DNA of 64,000 nt from Candidatus Scalindua japonica (GTDB lineage: Bacteria; Planctomycetota; Brocadiia; Brocadiales; Scalinduaceae), in the NCBI RefSeq assembly GCF_002443295.1, contig NZ_BAOS01000001.1, positions 1 to 64,000 of the forward strand, read 5' to 3'. This document shows positions 8,758-18,154 of the stretch, piece by piece. Every line of letters begins with the position of its first letter. Position 1 is the first letter of the stretch. A program made the translations under genes and the position numbers. The notes below the pieces were generated by a model. It was not told where the DNA came from and made no database searches. It was given only the letters and a program-made list of their open reading frames with translations.

Positions 8758-11700
8758 TACTGGCCATTTATCAGAACATCCTTCAGGAGATAAGATTTCG
8801 TTTCTTGATAAAATAACTCTATTCTGCCTTAAGAATAAGCTGGTGGTAGCATTGATGATGCTTGCAATAATAGGATGGGGCGTGGTGGTTGCTCCGTTTG
8901 ATTGGAAGATTGGTTTTCTGCCACGAAATCCGGTTCCTGTCGATGCTATCCCAGACATTGGTGAAAATCAGCAGATTGTATTTACTGAATGGATGGGGCG
9001 TTCACCGCAAGACGTTGAGGACCAGATTACCTATCCATTGACTGTTTCTTTACTCGGTGTTCCTGGTGTTAAGACCATCCGCAGTTACTCTTTCTTCGGA
9101 TTTTCCTCTATTTATATCATTTTCAATGAAGACATCGAATTCTACTGGTCAAGGACCAGGGTACTTGAAAAACTGAACAGCCTTGCCGCAGGAACCTTAC
9201 CTGCAGAGGTCCAACCAACTCTTGGGCCTGATGCAACCTCATTAGGTCAGGTTTACTGGTATACACTCGAAGGACGAGATCCTGACGGAAATCCGATTGG
9301 CGGGTGGGACTTGAATGAGCTTCGCACCATACAGGACTGGTCTGTCAGGTACTTTCTGTTGGCGGCCCAGGGAATTAGTGAGGTGGCTTCTATCGGAGGC
9401 TATGTACAGGAGTATCAAATTGACGTTGACCCTGATGCTATGCGAGCTGCCCATGTAACCCTGGAAGATGTTTTTGTGGCGGTACGTATGTCCAATATTG
9501 ATGTTGGCGCACGAACTATTGAAGTAAACAAGGTAGAATACATAATCCGAGGTCTGGGATTCATAGAAAAAGTTAAAGACATAGAAACGTCGGTAATTAC
9601 TGTTAACGATAATGTGCCAATTTACATAAAGGATGTCGCGAAGGTTGCTTTGGGTCCTGCTTTGCGTCGGGGCGCCCTTGACAAAGGAGGGGCCGAGGCA
9701 ACCGGAGGTAGTGTTGTTGTCAGATATGGCTTTAATCCGTTGGAAGCAATAAAGAATGTTAAGGAAAAGATTGATGGAATATCGCCTGGGCTTCCGACTA
9801 AGGCAGTTGTTGACTATAAAAAAACAACGCGTACAGAAGTTGAAGCTTTTGCTGATGACAATGGATTTAATGCCTACAATAACACGGAACTGAACCAGAA
9901 GGATTGGCTAAATTGGTTGCTTAAAAATTCACGCGAAGATTGGCCTTATTGGGTAAATACCAGCCACGTTACAATAGTGCCATTCTACGACCGTTCAGGA
10001 CTTATCTATGAGACATTGGGTACATTAAATACAGCGCTCACTGAGGAAATCCTGGTTACGATCATAGTTGTGCTTGTATTGGTAATGCATCTTCGTAGTT
10101 CCATCTTAATCAGTGCGCTGCTTCCAATTGCTGTGCTTATGTGTTTCATTGCGATGAAAACCTTTGGTGTGGATGCTAATATTGTAGCCCTGTCCGGTAT
10201 AGCTATAGCCATAGGAACAATGGTAGATATGGGAATCATCATGTGTGAGAATATACTTAAACACTTGGATGAAGCCCGTCCGGAGGAAAACAGTCTGGAC
10301 GTAATCTTCCGTGCTACCAGAGAAGTTTCCGGTGCTATAACAACTGCCGTTTCAACTACAATAGTAAGCTTTTTACCAGTATTTACCATGATTGGCGCTG
10401 AAGGTAAATTATTTAAACCATTAGCGTTTACCAAAACCTTTGCTCTCTTCTCTTCGGTTATTGTTGCATTAACTATCATCCCCCCGGCAGCCCATATCCT
10501 GTTTACTGCGAAAATCAGGACCCGAAGAATTAAACAGTTTTTATTGTCAGGGCTAATTGCGACGGGTATTGTCATCAGCATTTGGCTTGCCTGGTGGGCA
10601 GGTATTATCATTGTCGCTCTAGGGGCTTATCATTTAGCAGAAGAGTACTTGCCGTCTCACATAAGAAGTTATGGGAAGTGGGTAATCATTATAGCCGCCG
10701 CCCTATTGGTTGGTATACTTCTGACTAATCACTGGCTCCCACTTGGTCAGGAAAAGGGTTTACTGCGTAATCTTGTATTTGTTGCGCTGCTAATTGGAGG
10801 TTTGTTAATATTTTTCCAGATCTTTCAACGGTTTTTGTATGCACCTATCCTCATGTGGTGCCTGGATCATAAGAAGTCATTCATGTTAGTGCCAATTTTT
10901 ATTTTGCTACTTGGAGTATGTGCCTGGATGGGCGTTGATCGTGTCTTCGGTTTCGTTCCGAATGCAATTCGTAGTACAACATTATGGAAAGGAGTCTCTA
11001 ATACATTTCCTGGATTTGGTAAGGAATTCATGCCCCCACTTGATGAAGGATCATACCTCTACATGCCAACAACGATGCCGCATGCTTCGATAGGTGAAGT
11101 CCTTGATGTGCTGCAGTTTCAGGATAAGCGATTATCTTCTATTCCGGAGGTAGACCTGGCAGTAGGCAAATTGGGCCGGGTTGAAAGTCCGTTGGATCCG
11201 GCCCCTCTTTCAATGATCGAAACAGTTATCAACTATAAACCGGAATACATTACCGACAAAGACGGCCACAGGATAAAGTTTCTCTATGATGGGAAAAAAC
11301 AAGAATTTGTCCGTGATAATGATGGAAACCTGATTCCGGATCCATACGGAAAACCGTATAGACAATGGCGCGATCACATAAAGACACCGGATGACATTTG
11401 GAAAGAAATAGTAGATGCGGCACAGATTCCGGGAACCACTTCAGCGCCGAAGTTGCAACCTATTGCGGCACGAATTGTGATGCTTCAGAGTGGTATGCGA
11501 GCCCCAATGGGCGTCAAGGTCAAAGGCCCGGACCTGGAGACCATTGAGAAGGTCTCTTTGGTTATAGAAAGGTTGCTTAAGGAAGTACCAAGTGTTGAAG
11601 CGCCTGCGGTAATCGCAGATCGCATAGTTGGTAAGCCGTATATTGAGATTGATTTTAATCGGGAAGCAATTGCCCGTTACGGTCTGAAAATGCGTCAGGT

Positions 11701-12706
11701 CCAGGATGTGATTGAGATTGCCATTGGTGGACGTCGCGTAACAACAACTGTTGAAGGACGCGAGCGGTATCCGGTCAGGATCAGATATTTAAGAGAATTG
11801 CGAGATCAGATTGAAACGCTTGGCCGCATCCTTGTCGCGGCTCCGGATGGCACGCAGATACCTCTAGAGCAGGTGGCAGACATCAATTATGTGCGGGGAC
11901 CTCAGGTAATTAAGAGTGAAGACACTTTTCTTGTAGGTTATGTCCTTTTCGATATGAAGGCAGGGCAGGCCGAAGTGGATGTCGTTGAAGAGTGTCAGCA
12001 ATATTTACAAATGAAGATTGAAAGTGGAGAGTTTATACTACCACCCGGGATCAGTTACACGTTCGCGGGAAGTTACGAGAACCAGATACGCTCACAGAAA
12101 ACATTATCTGTTGTCTTGCCGGTAGCCTTGTTCATTATTTTTATCATCCTCTACTTTCAGTTTAAATCAGCCATCACCTCCTTACTGGTTTTCAGTGGCA
12201 TATTGGTCGCGTGGTCAGGTGGATTCCTGATGATTTGGTGTTATGGGGAACCGTGGTTCTTAAACTTTGACATCTTTGGGACTAACATGAGAGATCTGTT
12301 TCAGGTACATACTATAAACCTGAGCGTTGCCATCTGGGTGGGTTTTCTGGCATTGTTTGGAATTGCGTCAGATGACGGTGTAGTAATTTCAACGTACCTG
12401 GATCAAAACTTTTGGAAACAAAAAATTACATCATATAAAGATGCCCGGGAAGCCACAGTTGAGGCTGGTTTACGAAGAGTACGTCCTTGTCTGATGACGA
12501 CTGCTACCACTATACTTGCGTTGATACCTATCCTGACCTCAACCGGCCGTGGTTCCGACATAATGGTGCCGATGGCAATACCAAGCTTTGGAGGTATGCT
12601 GATTGAGATTATGACTATGCTCATTGTCCCTGTGCTTTATTGCGCTGTTCAGGAGTGGAAGATCAAACATAATATTAAAGATGCTAAATTCATGGAACAT
12701 GCATAG
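8750..12706 (+). CDS. cusA: CusA/CzcA-family heavy-metal RND efflux pump
   Basis: An inner-membrane proton-driven exporter, 1318 aa; typical CusA is about 1040. TM1 is near residues 27-48. The porter-domain hallmarks include PDIGENQQIVFTEWMGRSPQ and FGFSSIYIIF. The proton-relay segment in TM4 reads GTMVDMGIIMCENI. The extra length comes mainly from added membrane helices around residues 600-720 and insertions around 355-400 and 840-880. FMPPLDEGSYLYMPTTMP and SGMRAPMGVKVKG are typical of heavy-metal RND pumps, and the MVDMG/CENI context favours monovalent copper or silver over zinc. It is translationally coupled to cusB. Confidence 0.93.
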   Translation: MSNTGHLSEHPSGDKISFLDKITLFCLKNKLVVALMMLAIIGWGVVVAPFDWKIGFLPRNPVPVDAIPDIGENQQIVFTEWMGRSPQDVEDQITYPLTVSLLGVPGVKTIRSYSFFGFSSIYIIFNEDIEFYWSRTRVLEKLNSLAAGTLPAEVQPTLGPDATSLGQVYWYTLEGRDPDGNPIGGWDLNELRTIQDWSVRYFLLAAQGISEVASIGGYVQEYQIDVDPDAMRAAHVTLEDVFVAVRMSNIDVGARTIEVNKVEYIIRGLGFIEKVKDIETSVITVNDNVPIYIKDVAKVALGPALRRGALDKGGAEATGGSVVVRYGFNPLEAIKNVKEKIDGISPGLPTKAVVDYKKTTRTEVEAFADDNGFNAYNNTELNQKDWLNWLLKNSREDWPYWVNTSHVTIVPFYDRSGLIYETLGTLNTALTEEILVTIIVVLVLVMHLRSSILISALLPIAVLMCFIAMKTFGVDANIVALSGIAIAIGTMVDMGIIMCENILKHLDEARPEENSLDVIFRATREVSGAITTAVSTTIVSFLPVFTMIGAEGKLFKPLAFTKTFALFSSVIVALTIIPPAAHILFTAKIRTRRIKQFLLSGLIATGIVISIWLAWWAGIIIVALGAYHLAEEYLPSHIRSYGKWVIIIAAALLVGILLTNHWLPLGQEKGLLRNLVFVALLIGGLLIFFQIFQRFLYAPILMWCLDHKKSFMLVPIFILLLGVCAWMGVDRVFGFVPNAIRSTTLWKGVSNTFPGFGKEFMPPLDEGSYLYMPTTMPHASIGEVLDVLQFQDKRLSSIPEVDLAVGKLGRVESPLDPAPLSMIETVINYKPEYITDKDGHRIKFLYDGKKQEFVRDNDGNLIPDPYGKPYRQWRDHIKTPDDIWKEIVDAAQIPGTTSAPKLQPIAARIVMLQSGMRAPMGVKVKGPDLETIEKVSLVIERLLKEVPSVEAPAVIADRIVGKPYIEIDFNREAIARYGLKMRQVQDVIEIAIGGRRVTTTVEGRERYPVRIRYLRELRDQIETLGRILVAAPDGTQIPLEQVADINYVRGPQVIKSEDTFLVGYVLFDMKAGQAEVDVVEECQQYLQMKIESGEFILPPGISYTFAGSYENQIRSQKTLSVVLPVALFIIFIILYFQFKSAITSLLVFSGILVAWSGGFLMIWCYGEPWFLNFDIFGTNMRDLFQVHTINLSVAIWVGFLALFGIASDDGVVISTYLDQNFWKQKITSYKDAREATVEAGLRRVRPCLMTTATTILALIPILTSTGRGSDIMVPMAIPSFGGMLIEIMTMLIVPVLYCAVQEWKIKHNIKDAKFMEHA

Positions 12707-12899
12707 ATAGAACAGAAAAAAACAGCTCTGGTAATTAACTAATATACTTTTAATAATAGCATACTATGTTATATAGTTAAATAAAAAGTGGAAGATGTGT
12801 CATGTGTATGAATGTATGATTCGCAGAGATTAACGTTTTGCAGTAAGTCCATGATTACAAACTGTACGATAATTACAATTAATTTAACGAGGATAAGAT
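12707..12899. other. Short gap between cusA and the sensor kinase
   Basis: AT-rich, with no gene. A GAGG ribosome-binding site at about 12889 serves the kinase. I see no clear terminator after cusA, so readthrough into the two-component genes is possible. Confidence 0.4.
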
Positions 12900-13982
12900 A
12901 TGTTGACTTCAGCGAAACAGTATCACAAATATTATTGGAAGATTGCGATACTGGCACTGTTTATTATAGGAGTGAGCACTTTTCATTACCTTACGGGTAC
13001 GACACATAAATACCACGGTCTCCATGAGATTTATAGAAGACTTTATTATGTTCCCATTATTCTCGCTGCCTTCTGGTTTGGTTTAAAGGGTGGCATATCC
13101 TGTGCGATAGTTGTAAGTTTTTTTTATCTGCCTCATGTTATTTATCAGTGGGGCGGTAGTTTTTTTACAAATGATCTTCCAAAGACACTTGAAATCGTTC
13201 TTTATCATATAATAGGTATAGTAACAGGATTCCTTTCACAGGAGCAAATGAATGCAACTGCTAAATTAAGGCATCAAGCCGGAGTGCTTGCTCAAGCGGA
13301 AGAACAACTAAGGCATGCAGATCGTCTGTCCGCGTTAGGCAAACTCTCCGCAGGAATCGCGCATGAGGTCAGGAACCCTCTTGCTTCGATTAAAGGAACT
13401 GCTGAGATTTTATCTGATAAATTTAAACCAGGAGATAAAGAATATGAGTTTGTAGAGATACTTATAAAAGAGGTTAATCGATTAGATACTGTAGTTGCGG
13501 ATTTTCTCGACTTTGCTAAACCCAAACTACCAGAGTTGAAGTTGTCGGAAATTAACAACATTATCCTGTCAGTACTTAAATTAACCGAACACCAGATGGC
13601 AAAGGCCAGGATTAGCCTTAAGACGCATTTAGAAGATACTCTCCCAACTGTGTATGTTGACCCAGAGCAGATAAAGCAGGTTTTTCTGAACATTATTATT
13701 AACGCGGTTCAAGCCATGCCGGATGGTGGGACGCTTGAGGTAAAATCTCGCATGGATAGCTCTAAAATTTTGTGTGTCTTTTCCGATACTGGATTAGGAA
13801 TCAGTAAGGATCAGCAGAAAAATCTGTTTACTCCATTCTGCACCAGTAAAAAGAAAGGTACAGGTTTGGGGCTTGCGATTGTACACAGGATTCTTGATGG
13901 TCACAAAGGTGAAATCAAATTTACATCTGAAGAGAACAAAGGAACATGTTTTACAATCAGTTTACCCGTTAGGGATGTATAA
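12900..13982 (+). CDS. Membrane sensor histidine kinase
   Basis: A 360-aa kinase with four membrane helices in the first ~115 residues and only short periplasmic loops, so it probably senses a signal in or near the membrane. The HisKA domain has the phospho-accepting His near residue 155 in GIAHEVRNPLASIKG. The HATPase domain carries the N box (NIIINAVQAMPDGG), the G1 box (FSDTGLGI) and the G2 box (KKGTGLGLAIVHRI). It ends 49 bp before the NtrC-type regulator, its likely partner. Flanked by cusBA and cusC, it probably reports metal or envelope stress. Confidence 0.9.
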   Translation: MLTSAKQYHKYYWKIAILALFIIGVSTFHYLTGTTHKYHGLHEIYRRLYYVPIILAAFWFGLKGGISCAIVVSFFYLPHVIYQWGGSFFTNDLPKTLEIVLYHIIGIVTGFLSQEQMNATAKLRHQAGVLAQAEEQLRHADRLSALGKLSAGIAHEVRNPLASIKGTAEILSDKFKPGDKEYEFVEILIKEVNRLDTVVADFLDFAKPKLPELKLSEINNIILSVLKLTEHQMAKARISLKTHLEDTLPTVYVDPEQIKQVFLNIIINAVQAMPDGGTLEVKSRMDSSKILCVFSDTGLGISKDQQKNLFTPFCTSKKKGTGLGLAIVHRILDGHKGEIKFTSEENKGTCFTISLPVRDV

Positions 13983-14031
13983 AAGTGTAAATTTATTTAA
14001 CTTCAAAATAATTTGGAAGTAAGGACTGAAA

Positions 14032-15387
14032 GTGGTATTAACTAACAAAACAATACTAATAATAGACGATGATGAAAGTTTGAGAAGGGTTCTGGAATAT
14101 AACCTTAGCAATAAAGGATATAGGTTGCTTCTTGCAAGTAATGGCGAAGAAGCACTGAATATTTTTAAGAGCGAAGATGTAGATGTCGTGGTTACTGATA
14201 TAAAGATGGACAAGATGGATGGTTTAGAACTATTGGAAGAGGTAAAAAGACTTAATGCTAATGTTCTGGTAATCATGATGACTGCCCACGGAAGCATAGA
14301 AACAGCAGTGAATGCTATGAAATTGGGTGCTTACGACTATATCACAAAGCCTTTTGACAGAGATGAACTTCAGGTTATGGTTGAGAAAGCCCTGGATTTT
14401 CAAAACTTGATATCTGAAAATTTAAGGCTAAGACAGGAACTAACAGACCGTTTTAAGCTTGACAATATTATTGGTGCTAGTTCAAAGATGAAGAGTGTCT
14501 TCGATCTAATTGCACGAGTTTCAAAGAGTGATTCAACAGTTCTTATACAGGGAGAGAGCGGGACAGGCAAGGAGTTAGTTGCAAGAGCCATACACTTTAA
14601 TAGTTCGAGGGCAAAGAAACCATTTATTACGGTAAATTGTTCAGCAATTCCTCAAAACCTCATGGAAAGTGAAATGTTTGGATATGTAAAAGGAGCTTTT
14701 ACCGGTGCGATCAAGGACAAAACAGGAAAGTTTGAGGCTGCAGATGGAGGTACTATCTTTCTGGATGAGATTGGAGACATGGATAAAGATTTGCAAGTAA
14801 AATTACTCAGAGTACTGCAAGAAAAATCTATAGACAAGGTTGGTGCAGCACAAAATACAAATGTGGATATACGTGTTATTACGGCAACGAATATTCCATT
14901 GGAGATTGCTATTAAAGAGGGTAAATTTAGAGAGGATCTGTTTTATCGAGTTAGTGTAATTCCTATCTTGCTGCCTCCGTTAAGAGAAAGAAAAGATGAT
15001 ATACCTCTACTCGTCCAGCACTTTATGGATAAACACGGTAGTAAAGACTGCAAGTTACTGCCAGAGATTTTAGACATTCTTAATCGCTATGATTGGCCGG
15101 GGAATGTACGAGAACTTGAAAATATTATTGAAAGAGCAATTGTCTTACAGAAAAAAGACAATGTGATTGGGTCTGAGGATATACCTGAACACATCAAGAC
15201 TAAGCAATTTTATAGTCCAATGTCACTGGAAATCCCTGATGAAGGTATCAAGCTTGAAGAGGTAGAAAAGGGGCTGATAATAAATGCCCTGAAAAAATCC
15301 GGGCAAAATCAGACAAAAGCAGCTGTGCTTTTGGGCATTACAAGAAATACGCTTATATATAGATTAGAGAAGTATAATATAAAGTAG
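14032..15387 (+). CDS. NtrC-family sigma-54-dependent response regulator
   Basis: A 451-aa regulator in three parts. The receiver has acidic pocket IIDDDES, phosphorylation site D56 in VVTDIKMD, and the conserved T and K in MMTAHGS and ITKPFD. The AAA+ domain has Walker A GESGTGKE near residue 173, the sigma-54 contact loop GAFTGA near 220, and Walker B GGTIFLDEIGDM. A Fis-type helix-turn-helix (about 420-448) reads QTKAAVLLGITRNTLIYRL. The start is GTG with AAGGA upstream. It is the natural candidate for the -24/-12 promoters at 21388 and 26648. Confidence 0.93.
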   Translation: MVLTNKTILIIDDDESLRRVLEYNLSNKGYRLLLASNGEEALNIFKSEDVDVVVTDIKMDKMDGLELLEEVKRLNANVLVIMMTAHGSIETAVNAMKLGAYDYITKPFDRDELQVMVEKALDFQNLISENLRLRQELTDRFKLDNIIGASSKMKSVFDLIARVSKSDSTVLIQGESGTGKELVARAIHFNSSRAKKPFITVNCSAIPQNLMESEMFGYVKGAFTGAIKDKTGKFEAADGGTIFLDEIGDMDKDLQVKLLRVLQEKSIDKVGAAQNTNVDIRVITATNIPLEIAIKEGKFREDLFYRVSVIPILLPPLRERKDDIPLLVQHFMDKHGSKDCKLLPEILDILNRYDWPGNVRELENIIERAIVLQKKDNVIGSEDIPEHIKTKQFYSPMSLEIPDEGIKLEEVEKGLIINALKKSGQNQTKAAVLLGITRNTLIYRLEKYNIK

Positions 15388-15564
15388 TTTTATCCAATTT
15401 ATACCTCACTTAGAATATTCATTCAGGTTTGCAGAATTCTAGTTGCAGGCTTAAAATCCTTAGGAAATCAATAACTTACAACTACTTACTTTATTGAGTA
15501 GTTGTTGGTATTTGAATCTATTGAATAATAACAAAAAATAATTGAAGAAATAAAGAGGTAAATA
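15388..15564. other. Short gap before cusC
   Basis: No gene. GTAGTTGTTGG near 15500 does not have correct -24/-12 spacing. A weak AAAGAGG ribosome-binding site precedes the ATG at 15565. Confidence 0.35.
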
Positions 15565-16878
15565 ATGTATTTAAAAAAAAGAATCCTTTTCTTCTCTAAG
15601 TTGTTGTTGCCCGTATTATTGATTATTTTGATATTTACGGGAATTGCACTGTCAGAGGGAAAGAACAATATTTTAAGAATAAGAGAGGTTATAAATGAAG
15701 CATTACTGATGAATCCGGAACTTCAGTCTTCAAAACTGAGTTGGAACGCATCAACAGAGAAAATATTACAGGAAAAGTCCCTAAACGACCCGGTCTTGGG
15801 TTTTACTTATTATGGTGAACAGGTACAAACCCGTGTGGGAGAAAAACAGGCAGGGGTCATGGCATCACAGAAAATACCATTCTTTGGAAAGCTCAGATTA
15901 AAGGGTGAGGTTGCCAGGAACGAAGCAAAGGCATTTGGAGAAAGATATCGAACACTTGAAAGGCAGATTGTGGCAAAGGCGAAATCAGCTTTCTATGAAT
16001 TATTCTGGGTGCATAATTCAATAAACATAAACGAGGAAAACAAGAACCTTTTACAAAGGTTTGTCAAAATTGCAGAGGTTAAATACGCCACGGCTAAAAC
16101 AACACAACAGGATGTCTTAAAGGCGCAGGTAGAGCTTTCGAGGATAATGAATGAATTGATTACTCTGGATCAGCTTAAGGAAACTGCCAAAGCAAGGATA
16201 AATACTTTGTTAAACCGCCACCCGGACGCTCCACTTGGAGTTCCTGAGAAAGTTGATACTACAGAACTTACTGTTTCACTGAAAAATCTTTACGAGAAGG
16301 CAAAGGAAATCAATCCTGACCTCAGTGTCCTTAAACACATGATAGAAAGGGATAAGGCGGCTTATAAGCTTGCGAAGAAACAGTATTATCCGGACTTTAC
16401 TTTTGGTCTTAACTATACGTTTATCAATGATATGCCATCAAGTGTGATGTCATCACCGGTTGATGAAAGCAGGGATTCCTATACGGGTACTTTGAGCATT
16501 AATGTTCCCATCTTCCAGAAGAAGAAATATGATGCAGGTGTAAGAGAGGCAAATGCCAGACTCAAATCCAGCAAAAAGGCATATAAGAATATGGAAAACA
16601 TGATGCTTTTTGGAGTGAAGGATTTTCATTTCAAGGTACAGACAGCAGAGAGACTGGTTAAACTATACAGGGACAGTATTATTCCGCAGGCAGAACAGTC
16701 CCTTAAGGCAGCGGAGGTCGGCTACCAGTCAGGTCAGGTTGATTTTCTGAATCTCATTGACAGCCAGAGGGTTCTACTTGACTTTAATCTCGCATTTTAT
16801 AGGGCAGTAGCTGACTTTGGCATAAACATAGCAGGATTAGAAAGGGTAGTTGGTTCAGAGCTGTCTAGAATTCCATAA
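15565..16878 (+). CDS. cusC: TolC-family outer-membrane efflux channel (CusC/CzcC-like)
   Basis: A 437-aa protein with an N-terminal signal peptide (LLLPVLLIILIFTGIALSEG), then two OEP repeats rich in long coiled-coil helices. INEALLMNPELQSSKLSW opens the first, and LYEKAKEINPDLSVLKH and AEVGYQSGQVDFLNLIDSQR belong to the second. It forms the outer-membrane exit duct for the CusBA pump. It follows the two-component genes on the same strand, so the set pump, regulator, channel looks like one functional locus. The ligand is inferred from the neighbours. Confidence 0.9.
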   Translation: MYLKKRILFFSKLLLPVLLIILIFTGIALSEGKNNILRIREVINEALLMNPELQSSKLSWNASTEKILQEKSLNDPVLGFTYYGEQVQTRVGEKQAGVMASQKIPFFGKLRLKGEVARNEAKAFGERYRTLERQIVAKAKSAFYELFWVHNSININEENKNLLQRFVKIAEVKYATAKTTQQDVLKAQVELSRIMNELITLDQLKETAKARINTLLNRHPDAPLGVPEKVDTTELTVSLKNLYEKAKEINPDLSVLKHMIERDKAAYKLAKKQYYPDFTFGLNYTFINDMPSSVMSSPVDESRDSYTGTLSINVPIFQKKKYDAGVREANARLKSSKKAYKNMENMMLFGVKDFHFKVQTAERLVKLYRDSIIPQAEQSLKAAEVGYQSGQVDFLNLIDSQRVLLDFNLAFYRAVADFGINIAGLERVVGSELSRIP

Positions 16879-17268
16879 AACCCCGAAAATGAAACTTTGT
16901 TAATTCTATCATTGCTTTATTTCACACACCTCATTGTCTGAAATCCAACTACAAATAATGTTCACATCCTTTACGTACTCTAAATATAAATTAATATCAT
17001 ACGTAAGCTGCATAAAAATTGAAAGTTAAGTATTTGTTTTACACCTTTAGTTTTTTTGCATCAAAGTTGTGACATGTAATACCTAAACAATTTGAGAAAA
17101 AATAATCATCACGTACACAAAATGTGCTACTTGATAAATGGGTGTAGTATGCGATTACATATACAAGATTGATATTTGTATATGTAATAATTATTTTCTA
17201 TATCTAACTTTGAATTTTAATTTCTTGCTTCATTCTATGAGTTATAGTGACATCAGGCTTCTGATAAT
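16879..17268. other. Gap with possible enhancer motif and degenerate -24/-12 element
   Basis: No gene. TGAAATCCAACTA at 16939 is shared with 21270 and 26529. At 17056, 117-118 bp downstream, lies TTGCAT, five bases, TTGTGA, a weakened -24/-12 element (TG and GT instead of GG and GC). It would start a transcript near 17080 towards the methyltransferase at 17269. Confidence 0.35.
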
Positions 17269-17973
17269 ATGAAACAGTTCATAAGTTTATGTAAATTTTA
17301 TATTAAGAAACAGTATAAGCGATCAAAAATCTTGCCTATCTTATACAATAGTTCTAAAAATATTATTAAAGAATCTATATATTCTTACAAAGGGCTTGTA
17401 TTTGATATGGTGTGGAAAGTAGATACCACTAAAAAAATAGACAGAAGAGTATTAGATATTCCTGACAGGGAATTTACATGGTCTTATGAAGCTTGTGGTG
17501 TAAGACGTTTCCATAGAATTATGAAAAGAATCAACATAGATCATACAAAGTACAACTTTATCGATATCGGGTCCGGTAAAGGACGGGTTCTTCTTATGTC
17601 GATAAGATACAATTTCCGTAGAATTGTTGGGGTTGAGTTTTCAAAAAAATTACACGAGACTGCAAAACGTAATATTGAAAATTACAGCAAAAAACTCGGT
17701 AAAAAGGAGTGTATTGAACTTTTCAATTGCAATGCATTGGAATTTCATTTTCCTATAGAACCAAGTATTATATTTTTATTTAATCCTTTTAAAAGAGCAA
17801 TAATGGAAAGATTTATTACAAATTTACAACAGTCATTAACTGTTTCTCCACGTAGTGTGCTAGTCGTATATGTTCATCCTACTGAAAAAGCTCTTTTAGA
17901 AAAGACCGTTTTATTGTCGAAAACATACGAAGATTGTGGACGTGATGACTTTGTAATATTTTCCAATAGATGA
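17269..17973 (+). CDS. Class I SAM-dependent methyltransferase, 234 aa
   Basis: The SAM-binding motif I is FIDIGSGKGRVLLMS (about residues 95-110), followed by an acidic end of strand 2 (IVGVEFS) and a post-I NCNALEF. The N-terminal 50 residues are basic and membrane-surface-like. The motif I layout resembles DOT1-like and small bacterial Rossmann methyltransferases, but the substrate cannot be told. It stands alone between cusC and an HD-GYP gene, downstream of the degenerate -24/-12 element at 17056. Confidence 0.75.
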   Translation: MKQFISLCKFYIKKQYKRSKILPILYNSSKNIIKESIYSYKGLVFDMVWKVDTTKKIDRRVLDIPDREFTWSYEACGVRRFHRIMKRINIDHTKYNFIDIGSGKGRVLLMSIRYNFRRIVGVEFSKKLHETAKRNIENYSKKLGKKECIELFNCNALEFHFPIEPSIIFLFNPFKRAIMERFITNLQQSLTVSPRSVLVVYVHPTEKALLEKTVLLSKTYEDCGRDDFVIFSNR

Positions 17974-18154
17974 AATTCATAGCTTTTAACGGTACTTCAC
18001 CTGAATAGATTATAAACGATTTCAGTAATCTACCTGACTAGGCCATGCATATTTATTGTGTTATGTAAAAAAATTAGTTAGAAGATTTCTTTACGCTTCT
18101 TTTATATCATACACTTGCCTGCGCCTTCTGGTGACATAGTTGAGAGGAATAAGT

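Noticed and set aside
10006..10611. A 201-codon minus-strand frame inside cusA
   Set aside because: It is antisense to conserved RND membrane helices; the composition explains the lack of stops.
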